NCBI RefSeq assembly: GCF_023156195.1
Contig: NZ_JAKUKA010000001.1
Location: 3,162,001-3,226,000, forward strand
Direction: 5' to 3'
Length of the DNA: 64,000 nucleotides
Source: Chitinophaga sedimenti
Lineage (GTDB): Bacteria > Bacteroidota > Bacteroidia > Chitinophagales > Chitinophagaceae
Shown here: one piece after another, positions 20,627 through 28,964 of the stretch
How positions within the stretch are numbered: position 1 is the first letter of the stretch
Layout: each line of letters begins with the position of its first letter
Notes under the pieces: generated by a model
Database searches by the model: none
The model's input: the letters and a program-made list of their open reading frames with translations, nothing else
What the model was told of the DNA's origin: nothing
Position numbers and translations under genes: made by a program

Positions 20627-20658
20627 CTTCACCATGCTTTCACCATGTCTTCACCATG
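20627..20658. repeat. Three tandem 10-11-bp repeats (TTCACCATG core)
   Basis: CTTCACCATG, CTTTCACCATG and TCTTCACCATG follow each other directly. A second 11-bp triple repeat with a related GGTGATGG core is at 56513-56545. Confidence 0.8.
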
Positions 20659-20843
20659 CTTTAAAGATGCTTTGAAGCATTTTGTTAAAATACTATTACC
20701 GGTCAATATTTTCTCCAACTTGGACAACTTTTCCTCCATCCTGGCAAATTTTTCGGGCAGCTGCTGACCGATATTTGTGTTGTAATTCGATAAGCGCTAG
20801 AGAATACACCAAACAATCTTTAATTAATTCAAAAACATTTTCT

Positions 20844-21400
20844 ATGAAACAAAAAAGGAACAGTATCATGCGTGGGGCCAGCGGCTCCTGGGCGACGAGC
20901 TCGTATTCAGACAAAGGGCAGGACAAACGATTATTAGTTTGCCTCCGACCCCTACTACAAAAGCACCAACGGCCGGACAAACTGCCGTTATGGAAAAATT
21001 CAAAGCGGCAATCGGGTATGCGAAAGTCGCAATCAAGGACCCTGAATTAAGGGCCGCTTATACACTCATAGCCCCTGCCGGCACATCCGGTTTCAACATG
21101 GCCTTTTCGGACTTTTACAGTTCCCCGGAAATTGTATCAACTGACGTCTCTGACTTCCGTAACAACGGTTACGTACTGGTGCAGGCAAAAGACGACTTCC
21201 GTGTAGCATCCGTTACCGTAACCCTCCTGAACGGCGAGGGTACAGCACTGGAAAGCGGCGAGGCCATTTCAACTCCCGAATCCGGGGAACTTTGGAGCTA
21301 CAATGCCACAGGCGCCACCACAGACGCAGTAAGCCTGCGCATCGAAGTGCGCGACCTCCCAGGTAATGTGACCGCCCAGGAATTACCCCTGGCTGCATAA
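20844..21400 (+). CDS. Unknown protein with Ig-like C-terminal half (one frame break)
   Basis: About 185 aa after restoring one C near 20891 (GGCTCCTGGGC read as GGCTCCCTGGGC), which joins MKQKRNSIMRGASGS to LGDELVFRQRAGQTIISLP. I recall similar short Bacteroidota proteins with an N-terminal GxLGxxxVFRxxxGxT motif but no known function. The middle (MEKFKAAIGYAKVAIKDPEL) is helical; the C-terminal half (FRVASVTVTLLNGEGTALE, SLRIEVRDLPGNVT) reads like an immunoglobulin-fold beta domain. It has no signal peptide. It is a single gene, divergent from the beta-helix gene and convergent with the AraC gene. Confidence 0.65.
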
Positions 21401-21446
21401 ACGGGATATCATCAACAAAAGCCGGCCTCCGCGGGGCCTGCTTTTA

Positions 21447-22432
21447 CTATTTTCTGACGGACGATGGTGTTACATTGAAACGCTTTTTAAAAGCCTTGCT
21501 AAATGAGGACAAGCTTCCATATCCTATTTCCAAGCCGATCTGCAACAGCGTTTGATCAGTTGTCTTAAGCAGCTCCAGCCCACGTTGCAGTTTTTGTTCC
21601 AACACCCACTCCTGCGACGACATTCCGTGCATTAACTTAAATCCTTCATTCAATTTTTTGGGATGTAATAATACACTGCTGGCCATTTCTTCTAAAGAAA
21701 GAAAAGTGTCCATGTTCTCCAATTGCAGCTTTCCGGCCGCAATTACCGCCGCACGATCTTCCTGTGTAAAGCGATAACCGCCGGGCGTTTTCACCAGATG
21801 CTCCGTCTCCGGTGCTTAAAGTACAACAACAATAAATCGATAAACCGCGCATAATGATGAAGCATCCGTTCTTCCTCCTCCATATCGCAATGCAATAACT
21901 GGTGCAATAAATTCCTTACCGGCTCCGTAATAGGACAAACATCACGTATATAACCATCCAATGAATCCTGTTGAAGACTGTTCCATATTTCAAATGTTCC
22001 GTAATACTTCAGTCCTACCACTTCCAACAGCTTTTCTGACAAATCCAACTGCAACAATGTATGCCGCCCCGCTTGCACAATTACCGGCAAGTTGAGGACC
22101 GGCATATACGACAGGTAATAAAACCCCGACGTGGCGAGAACATGGGGCATTTCTTCATCCGGGTATACCATTTCTCCCTCTAACATGTACATGATGGAAG
22201 CGGTGGGCTTCGGAAAACTCAACTGAAACTGAAAAGGCTGATTAACCTCCAACTCATGCAACCAAAGGCGATACCCATTTTCTTCGGAACATCTTTTCAG
22301 CAACGTCCCGAAAGGCCCTTTGATCAACTCCCCTTCTGCATAAGAAAAAATGCCTGATTCGTTAACATACGGTGTAGTCGTAATGTAAGGTTCCCATTCT
22401 TCGGGAAGACGGTAATTCATAAAAATGGCCAC
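21447..22432 (-). CDS. AraC-family transcription regulator (one frame break)
   Basis: About 328 aa. The N-terminal part (MNYRLPEEWEPYITTTPYV..., MYMLEGEMVYPDE) is a ligand or cupin-like region; the C-terminal 110 aa carry the double helix-turn-helix (FLSLEEMASSVLLHPKKLNEGF, LLQIGLEIGYGSLSSFSKAFKKRFNVTPS). The break near 21817 is fixed by one A (TTTAAGCACC to TTTAAAGCACC), giving YFKAPETEHLVKTPGG. It is divergent from the methyltransferase at 22513 with an 80-bp shared region, so it may control that gene. The start could be 22432 or the ATG at 22420. Confidence 0.9.
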
Positions 22433-22512
22433 TGTGGGTTTTGCTCTCTGATGGTTAACCGGGGTTCATCTAATGTAAGATTTTTTCGCGAAAGCCGTCG
22501 TACCTTTACGCC

Positions 22513-23121
22513 ATGGACCCCTACCAGGAAACATTCTCCACCTGGAACAAAGTGGCACAGGCCTACCAGGATAAATTCATGACCCTCGATTTGTATAACG
22601 GGAGTTATGATGCCCTACTGTCGCTGCTTAGCGGCAACGCCCGCGTTCTCGACGCCGGCTGCGGACCAGGAAACATCAGCCGGTACCTGTTGCAACAACG
22701 TCCCCTCCTGCAAATCACCGGTATCGATATATCGCCGAACATGATAGCACTCGCGGCTGCCAACAATCCGCCCGCATCATTTAAGGTGCTCGATTGCCGG
22801 GATATCGCACAGTTGCAGCAAACTTTCGATGGTATCGTCTGCGGCTTCTGCATTCCCTATCTATCCGCAGAAGATTGCCAGCGTTTATTCATCGATATCG
22901 CATCATTGCTGGAGGAAAAAGGCATTTACTATCTCAGTTTTGTGGCGGGCGAAACGGCCGGCTATCAGACAGGCAGCACCGGCGACAGGGTGTACTTTTA
23001 TCATCATCCTGAAAAAGAAATTACAGCCGCTTTAAACACCGCGGGATTTATTACCTTACAGCAATTCCATATTCAATATGGAAACGATATTCACACCGTC
23101 ATGATCGCTCAAAAACAATAA
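22513..23121 (+). CDS. Class I SAM-dependent methyltransferase
   Basis: A 202-aa Rossmann-fold methyltransferase. Motif I VLDAGCGPGNISRYL (about 46-60), the acidic end of beta-2 at TGIDISPNMIALA, and motif IV region DGIVCGFCIPYLS are clear. The substrate cannot be predicted. Divergent AraC regulator upstream; the DUF4287 gene begins 3 bp after its stop, so the two are cotranscribed. Intact frame. Confidence 0.92.
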   Translation: MDPYQETFSTWNKVAQAYQDKFMTLDLYNGSYDALLSLLSGNARVLDAGCGPGNISRYLLQQRPLLQITGIDISPNMIALAAANNPPASFKVLDCRDIAQLQQTFDGIVCGFCIPYLSAEDCQRLFIDIASLLEEKGIYYLSFVAGETAGYQTGSTGDRVYFYHHPEKEITAALNTAGFITLQQFHIQYGNDIHTVMIAQKQ

Positions 23122-23124
23122 TGC

Positions 23125-23337
23125 ATGTCATTCCAGGCTTACATCGATAACATCAAAGCTAAAACAGGTAAAACACCCGAAGATTTTAAGCAACTCGCCG
23201 AAAAGAAAGGGTTCATGAAAAACGGCGAACCAGTGGTGAAAGCCACTGAAATCACTAATTGGCTAAAGGAAGAATTTGAACTCGGGCACGGACATGCTAT
23301 GGCCATATACGCCACGTTTAAAGGAAAAACTTCGTAA
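23125..23337 (+). CDS. DUF4287-domain protein
   Basis: 70 aa, opening MSFQAYIDNIKAKTGKTPEDF and ending GHGHAMAIYATFKG, the pattern of the DUF4287 family (small proteins of unknown role, often fused to or next to DUF5655). The start is 3 bp after the methyltransferase stop. It is convergent with the AraC gene at 23341, with only 3 bp between the stops. Confidence 0.85.
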   Translation: MSFQAYIDNIKAKTGKTPEDFKQLAEKKGFMKNGEPVVKATEITNWLKEEFELGHGHAMAIYATFKGKTS

Positions 23338-23340
23338 CCT

Positions 23341-24237
23341 TTACGCCCTGAAACCCGTAGGACCCATGCCCACCTGTTTCTTAAAGTAGTTAGAGAAATG
23401 TGCGAGGTCATCGAAGCCCAGCGTATACGCCACATCTGCCACCGGCCAGTTTGTTTGCTTCAATAATACCTTTGCTTCCTGTATCACACGCAGTGTAATC
23501 AGTTCCGTGGTCGTTTTTCCCACTATTTCTTTTAATACTTTATTCAGATGATTTACGTGCACCGACAACCGGCCTGCATAGTCGGCAGGCGTACGTAAGG
23601 AAAGCCGCTGAAGGGGGTTGTCCAGCGGGAACTGGCGTTCCAGCAATTCAACAAACATGGTGGATATTCTTTGTGCGGCATTATGCGGCTGTTCTACTAC
23701 TGACATTGGCTGCAGCTTTTGCCCGTAATGGATCAGCTCCTGCACCAGGTTGCGCAGCAGGTCGTATTTATATTTATAATCGCTGTCGAGTTCCCGCAGC
23801 ATTTTTCGAAAGATGTATTCTACCTCTCCCCGCTCCTGCACCGACAATTCAAACACAGGCGCCTGTCCCGGCTGAAAAAGCGGCAACTCCTCCAACACCA
23901 TCGGCGCCAGGAAATCTGTCGTAAAAATGCAGAACATACCCGTCTGCAACATGGTTTCGGGCACCCAGTGATAAGGTATCCGCGGCGTGGCGAATAACAG
24001 TGCGTCTTCCGCGATGTCGATCACTTTATCCGCATATTCGGCACGGCTCTTACCATGTATCCAGCTGATTTTGTAATAATCACGCCGGCTATAGGGCATC
24101 ACCCGTTCTTCACTGGCTTTGGCGAACAGTGCTGCCGTTTCAAACACGTTGAAATGGCCTATTTCCTTGGCTGTACCTTCGGGCGGCGATACGGCCGCCT
24201 GCCGGTAAAAGTCATCCAGTGACGAACGGGTGAGCAT
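23341..24237 (-). CDS. AraC-family transcription regulator
   Basis: 298 aa, intact. An N-terminal cupin-like sensor (HFNVFETAALF, YYKISWIHGKSRAEY, ALLFATPRIPYHW) and a C-terminal AraC DNA-binding domain (YAGRLSVHVNHLNKVLKEIVG, WPVADVAYTLGFDDLAHFSNYFKK). It lies 38 bp after the SDR gene on the same strand, so it is probably its co-transcribed regulator; in this group such AraC genes often control a neighbouring oxidoreductase. Confidence 0.93.
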   Translation of the reverse strand: MLTRSSLDDFYRQAAVSPPEGTAKEIGHFNVFETAALFAKASEERVMPYSRRDYYKISWIHGKSRAEYADKVIDIAEDALLFATPRIPYHWVPETMLQTGMFCIFTTDFLAPMVLEELPLFQPGQAPVFELSVQERGEVEYIFRKMLRELDSDYKYKYDLLRNLVQELIHYGQKLQPMSVVEQPHNAAQRISTMFVELLERQFPLDNPLQRLSLRTPADYAGRLSVHVNHLNKVLKEIVGKTTTELITLRVIQEAKVLLKQTNWPVADVAYTLGFDDLAHFSNYFKKQVGMGPTGFRA

Positions 24238-24275
24238 ATAAAATTTGTATAGATCAAATGTAACACTTATTCACG

Positions 24276-25039
24276 TTACAGCTGCATACCGCCAGACGCT
24301 TCGATACGCTGACCGTTTACCCAGCGCGCCGCATCTGTACACAAAAACGCCACCACACCGCCAATATCTTCGGCTTCGCCAGGACGGCCCAGTGCGGTGA
24401 AGTTGCTCACCATCTGCTGCAACTGCTCATTGTTGCGCAGGTGTCCGCCGCCAAAGTCTGTCATGATCGCACCCGGCGCCACCACGTTCGCCCGAATACC
24501 ACGACCGCCGAGTTCCTTCGCCAGGTACCTCGTAAACACTTCCACCGCCCCCTTCAACGAGGCGTACACCGACGATCCGGGGACCGACACACGCGTCAGG
24601 CCACTGGATACGTTCACGATACCACCGCCATCATTCAGGAGGGGCAACAGCTGCTGTGTGAGAAAGAAAACACCTTTGAAATGGATGTTCAGCAACTCGT
24701 CAAAAAAGCCTCCGTTACGTCCGGGACCGGTGAATAACCGCCGATACCGGCATTGTTAACAAGAAAATCGATCCTGTCGGTTCCAAAGTCTTTTGCCAGG
24801 GTAGCCTGCAGCGATGTTATAAAGTCCGGAAAGCGCTTTACATCACCGGTGTTAAGGGGGAGTGAGGCCGCCCGGTGTCCCTGTTGGCGGATGTCTGCCA
24901 CTACTGCCTGCGCTTCTGCCTCTTTAGTAAGATAGGTGATGATCACATCGATGCCGCTGGCCGCTAACCGCAGGGCCATGTCTTTTCCTAAACCACGGCT
25001 GCCGCCGGTTACCAGTGCTATTTTGTTGTTGCTTTTCAT
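24276..25039 (-). CDS. SDR-family NAD(P)-dependent oxidoreductase (one frame break)
   Basis: Classical short-chain dehydrogenase of about 254 aa. Cofactor motif ALVTGGSRGLGKDMA near the N-terminus, NNAG (FLVNNAGIGG), catalytic Ser in VNVSSG and the C-terminal DAARWVNGQRIEASGG. The catalytic Tyr-x-x-x-Lys appears as YASLK. The start at 25039 (MKSNNKIALVTGG) fits the family. The break near 24703 is a T run (six present, seven needed), giving TEAFFDELLNIHFKGVFF. The substrate is unknown. Confidence 0.93.
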
Positions 25040-25172
25040 TTTAGTTTGATTTGATAATGCAAAGATCCGCCGGAAAACCCTGACCATTGTTGTGCCATCC
25101 GATCCATTATTTGTAAAAATCAAATCATCGGGAAAGTTTTGCAGTAAAGTTCACAAGCGCTAACTTTCCGCC

Positions 25173-26854
25173 ATGGATAACTACGCAATAGCAGACAATT
25201 TTTCCCTACTGGCCAAACTCATGGACATTCACGGGGATAATCCCTTTAAAGCGAAATCCTTTGCCAACGCCGCTTTCCAGATCGAAAAACTGACGGTGCA
25301 GCTGAAGGACACTCCTGCGAACGATATATTCCGCATCAAAGGCATCGGTGAATCCACCGGTAAAAGTGTATTAGAAATGCTGGAAACTGGCCGCAGTGCA
25401 GTGTTGGAAGATTATCTCGCCAAAACGCCCGCAGGTATCCCGGATATGATGCGTATCAAAGGCCTCGGCCCCAAAAAGATCGCCACCATCTGGAAAGAAA
25501 TGGAGATCGAAGACCTGGGTGCACTGCTCTACGCCTGCAATGAAAACAGGCTGTTGCTCACAAAGGGATTCGGACAAAAAACGCAGGACAGCATCCGGCA
25601 AAGCATCGAATTCTTTTTGTCCAACCGCGAAAGGTATTTATATGCCGAACTGGAAACCTTCGCCCAACAGTTGGAAACAGCCTTACAGGAGCAGTTTGCA
25701 CCCGCGCGCGTATCACTGTCCGGCGTTTTCCGCCGCAACCAGCCCGTCATCGACGAATTAGATGTAGTAATAGGAGTAGCACCCGAACTGGTACTCGAAA
25801 AAATAAAAACCTTACAGGGACTTACCATCCTCGAAAACACAAACGATGCCATATTCGTACAACACGAGCAGGGTATCAAAATAAAACTGTATGGCTGTGC
25901 GCCGGCTAACTTCGCGCAAAAGTTATTCATCACCACCGGCACCGAATCTTTCCTGGAGAAGTTTTATTTCGCCGCAGGAAATAGCATTCCGACAGATATA
26001 TCCTCAGAAGAAGAGATATTCTCGCAGGCCAATATGCAGTTTATCGAGCCCTGCCTCCGGGAAGGCGGCAACGAGATAACCCGGGCACAGCAACAGCAAC
26101 TGCCGGAACTTATCAATGTAACAGATATTAAAGGCATTATCCACTCCCACAGCCAGTGGAGCGATGGTCTCGAAAGCCTCGAAGCCATGGCCACTGCGGC
26201 CAAAGCACAGGGCTTCGAATACCGGTGATCAGCGATCACTCCCGTTCTGCGTTTTACGCAAACGGCCTGCAACCTGAACGCATCATCGCGCAACACCAAC
26301 AAATTGATGAGCTGAACGCCAAACTCGCGCCGTTCAAAATATTCAAGAGCATTGAAGCCGACATATTAAACGACGGGAGCCTCGACTACCCTGACGAAAT
26401 CCTCCGCACCTTCGATCTCGTGATAGCCTCGGTACACTCCAACCTGAAAATGCCACAGGAAAAGGCGATGGCGCGCCTCCTGAAGGCCATCGCTAATCCA
26501 TACACGACTATCCTCGGTCACATGACCGGCCGGCTGTTGCTGAGCCGTAATGGTTATCCCGTAGATCATGAAGCGATCATCGATGCTTGTGTGGCCAATA
26601 ATGTAGTAATTGAATTAAATGCGCATCCCCGCCGCCTCGATATCGACTGGAGTTATATCAGTTCCGCGATCAGCAAGGGCGCCCTGTTATCCATCGATCC
26701 GGATGCGCATGCTATCAGCGGGTATCGTGACATTTATTATGGAACGCTGGCGGCGCGTAAGGGCGGCATGGCCAAGCAGAACAATCTCAGCAGCTTCTCG
26801 CTGGCAGAGTTAGAAACTTTCCTGGCAGCAAGACGTGCTGCGAAAAACATATAA
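25173..26854 (+). CDS. polX: DNA polymerase X with PHP domain (one frame break)
   Basis: Bacterial PolX-type protein of about 560 aa, thought to act in DNA repair. Order: helix-hairpin-helix region (about 1-130; IFRIKGIGESTGKSVLEML, MMRIKGLGPKKIATIW), polymerase core (about 140-310; SGVFRRNQPVIDELDVVIGV carries the Asp pair), then a PHP phosphoesterase domain (about 325-560; GIIHSHSQWSDG, ISDHSRSAFYANGL, ELNAHPRRLDIDW, LSIDPDAHAIS). One break near 26225: TACCGGTG is best read TACCTGGTG, giving EYLVISDHS, which matches the family. A single-gene transcript ending in the terminator at 26876. Confidence 0.92.
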
Positions 26855-26875
26855 CCGCTACCGTAAGCACCTAAA

Positions 26876-26907
26876 AAAGCCCTGCCGTTTCGCAACAGCA
26901 GGGCTTT
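26876..26907 (+). terminator. Rho-independent terminator after polX
   Basis: AAAGCCCTGC, 12-nt loop, GCAGGGCTTT, 21 bp after the polX stop. Confidence 0.85.
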
Positions 26908-26945
26908 CCAATTATAGCGTGCAAATCTTAAACGAGTTTAAAAAA

Positions 26946-26986
26946 GAAAGCCCGACTTGACAATCAGGCTTCTTCTCCAAATTAAC
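26946..26986 (-). ncRNA. Hairpin element copy 1 (candidate small RNA 3' end)
   Basis: On the minus strand: TTGGAGAAGAAGCCTGA, short loop, TCGGGCTT then a T-rich tail (TTTCTTTTTT). The closing pairs are A-U here but G-C in copies 2 and 3. Confidence 0.45.
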
Positions 26987-27076
26987 TAGTAATGCAAAGT
27001 GGATAAAAATATGAGCTGAAGACGGTTTATGAGTTCTGCCGCAATCCACCCTGCGATTAATTATTTTAAAAAACAA

Positions 27077-27141
27077 GAGCCCGACACGACCATCAGGCTC
27101 CTTCTTTTTCTCCAATTTAGCTTAAGACAAAAATTTTTATT
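27077..27141 (-). ncRNA. Hairpin element copy 2 (candidate small RNA)
   Basis: 65 bp. On the minus strand it reads AAATTTTTGTCTTAAGC, TAAATTGGAGAAAAAG, then GAGCCTGA-loop-TCGGGCTC followed by TTGTTTTTT. The stem is fully paired as RNA only on the minus strand (one U-G wobble). AATTTTTG resembles the Bacteroidota -7 box, which would give a transcript of about 60 nt. Confidence 0.5.
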
Positions 27142-27243
27142 CAGTAGATGTATCGTTAATAAAGGTTGCTTCTTACATTATAACTATTCTCTGCAACTTC
27201 TCTTTTCAAGTATTACACTTCTGTCTGCCTCTTAAAAAAACGG

Positions 27244-27307
27244 GAGCCCGACACGACCATCAGGCTCCTTCTTTTCTCCAATTTAGCTTAAGACAAAAAT
27301 TTTTATT
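27244..27307 (-). ncRNA. Hairpin element copy 3 (near-identical to copy 2)
   Basis: 64 bp identical to copy 2 except for one T in a homopolymer. On the minus strand the hairpin GAGCCTGA/TCGGGCTC is followed by CCG and seven T, a good intrinsic terminator. Confidence 0.5.
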
Positions 27308-27562
27308 TCGGAACGATTGTTATAATTTTTATGAGTTCAGAACGCTAACGCTTTAAAGATAACATCTATCACAAAGTATTGTTCAAATGTTCTTTTCTAT
27401 TTCTTACATCAATAAGCAGTCACTTGCTTACTTTCATCTTCACTTCAAGAACCAGTTGTTTCATTTAATCAAATCTAAAAAAAAATTCTGATAGTTCATT
27501 AGGAACCCTAACTTTTTTAACACTTTTTCGTTCACACCGTTAACAAGGATTTGAGTAAACAG

Positions 27563-27600
27563 TGGCCCGATAGGACTATCAGGCCATTAACCAAGTTAAC
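27563..27600 (-). ncRNA. Hairpin element copy 4 (diverged)
   Basis: On the minus strand GTTAACTTGGTTAA then TGGCCTGATAG, short loop, CTATCGGGCCA-like arm; the same CCTGA/TCGGG core with different outer pairs (TGGCC/GGCCA). It has no T tract after it. Confidence 0.4.
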
Positions 27601-27872
27601 TATTAAAAGACACAACTAATTCGAATCTCAAATATTTTTATTACCATAAAGTGAATTCACATCAAATATGTGCATCCAACTTCAACCGGTAAACGAAAAG
27701 CGGTCATTGAAACAGTAAGTAATACTCACTATTTGAATGCTGCAACGAGCAAAGAACAAGTCCCCATTACTCATTTTTAAGTATGCTGCCCGGGGCACGC
27801 TTAACAACATCACAACAGCGTCTAACTATATAAACGTGCGCTATTCTTGTTCGGATTTAAAAAAGGATAAAA

Positions 27873-27918
27873 AAATATTCCTACAAATTAACATTCAGTT
27901 TAATCCGTAGGAATATTT
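27873..27918 (-). terminator. Terminator downstream of the PorP/SprF-like gene
   Basis: Perfect 12-bp stem AAATATTCCTAC / GTAGGAATATTT with a 22-nt loop, followed on the minus strand by a T run. It lies about 117 bp after the porP-like stop. Confidence 0.7.
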
Positions 27919-28034
27919 AAATCAATGAGTAAACTTATGGTAGATAAACTTTCTGAAATACTATTTATGTATAATGAATCAATTTTTATAAATATTACCA
28001 GGTAAATCCGTCCAATCCCGGGCCGTACTCCGGC

Positions 28035-28947
28035 CTAAAAGTAACGCATCCCGATATCCTGCCCCTTCTTCCAGCCGAAACGATAGTTTACCATCAGCTC
28101 ATGCGTGCCGGATTGCCCCCTTTGAGGTACCTTGCGGAAGCAAAGTCGTAAGCATAGGCAAACTGAAAGGCTTTACTCACCTGCACCTGTGCAAAGATAC
28201 CCATCGTTTTCTCGGTTCTCCACGTACCGCCTACCCAAATCATGTTTTTGATTAACAAAGCAGCATTCAGATCCGCCTGTATGCCCGCACCCTTCACCTG
28301 GCGTATCATCAACCCCGGCCGCACTTTAAAGTCATCGTTGATATCCGCGAGGTAAGCACCGTGTAAATACAATGCCCGCTTGAATTGCAGCTTGTTTACC
28401 GAATTACCCATATCAAACTTCTGGAACGATGGTGATGATAAACCCAATTGAAATTTGTCGTTAAAGATCATAAAACCAAAGCCTACATCAGTCTTCCAAT
28501 ACTGCTGGTTCTGGCTGAACACCGGATCGTCCGTACCCAGCGACATATTATCTTCCTTCGTTTGCTCCATCCCCACTTTAACCCCCATAGACAAATACAG
28601 GTTCTCGTCCAGCTTCACTTTCTGCGATACGTTGGCATTAATGCCGGTTTGTTTAAAGACCGTAATTTTATCCTGTATGGCCGAAAACCCCAGCGTCGTA
28701 TTGGACGCTTTCAGCGGCGTATAAAGGTAAAAGTGCCCGTCTGCGGCGCCCCTTCTACCCCCATCCACTGGTTGCGCAATTGTACCGTAGCACTCGAAGC
28801 ACTATCTGTAGAGGGATACGCGGGGTTTATCACCATTGTATTAAAGTGATATTGCGAAGTCTGCGCATTCTGCTGGGCAGCTGCCGGTGTTGAAAAACAC
28901 CAGCAGGCCGCGCAGACCATCAAAATCCTGTTAAGTTTAGTGTTCAT
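28035..28947 (-). CDS. PorP/SprF-family type IX secretion-associated membrane protein (two frame breaks)
   Basis: About 304 aa outer-membrane beta-barrel of the PorP/SprF family. Signal peptide ending PAAAQ, then QYHFNTMVINPAYPSTDS and NQWMGVEGAPQTGTFTF, the family's N-terminal signature, and a barrel ending FGWKKGQDIGMRYF. Breaks: near 28735 (T run) and near 28115 (five G, six needed), the latter restoring LKGGQSGTHELMVNYRF. It is located 17 bp after the giant Calx-beta gene, in the order sprB-sprF in Flavobacterium, where SprF is needed for secretion of the adhesin SprB. It likely serves export or anchoring of that giant protein. Confidence 0.93.
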
Positions 28948-28964
28948 AGGATTGACTTAAAATG

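Larger units (their letters stand above)
20400..20843. other. Intergenic stretch with small ORF, terminator and tandem repeat
   Basis: 444 bp between the divergent beta-helix and unknown genes. It contains a possible 23-codon membrane peptide (20453-20524), a good plus-strand terminator (20564-20591) and three 11-bp repeats (20627-20658). Nothing else is recognised. Confidence 0.7.
26908..28034. other. AT-rich gene-free region with repeated hairpin elements
   Basis: About 1.1 kb with no convincing protein gene on either strand and much lower GC than its surroundings. It holds four related hairpin elements (26946, 27077, 27244, 27563) and the terminator at 27873. The stretch 27310-27560 and the part 27605-27870 show nothing I can assign. 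Confidence 0.7.

Noticed and set aside
26912..27115. Minus-strand 67-codon frame containing EPDGRVGLLF and KPDCQVGLSF
   Set aside because: The repeated peptide is a by-product of the repeated hairpins; the frame is not kept in copy 4, and pairing rather than codons is conserved.
26946..27600. CRISPR-like repeats in the AT-rich gap
   Set aside because: Only four copies with irregular spacing (about 100-320 bp), covarying stems and T tails, which fits RNA hairpins better.
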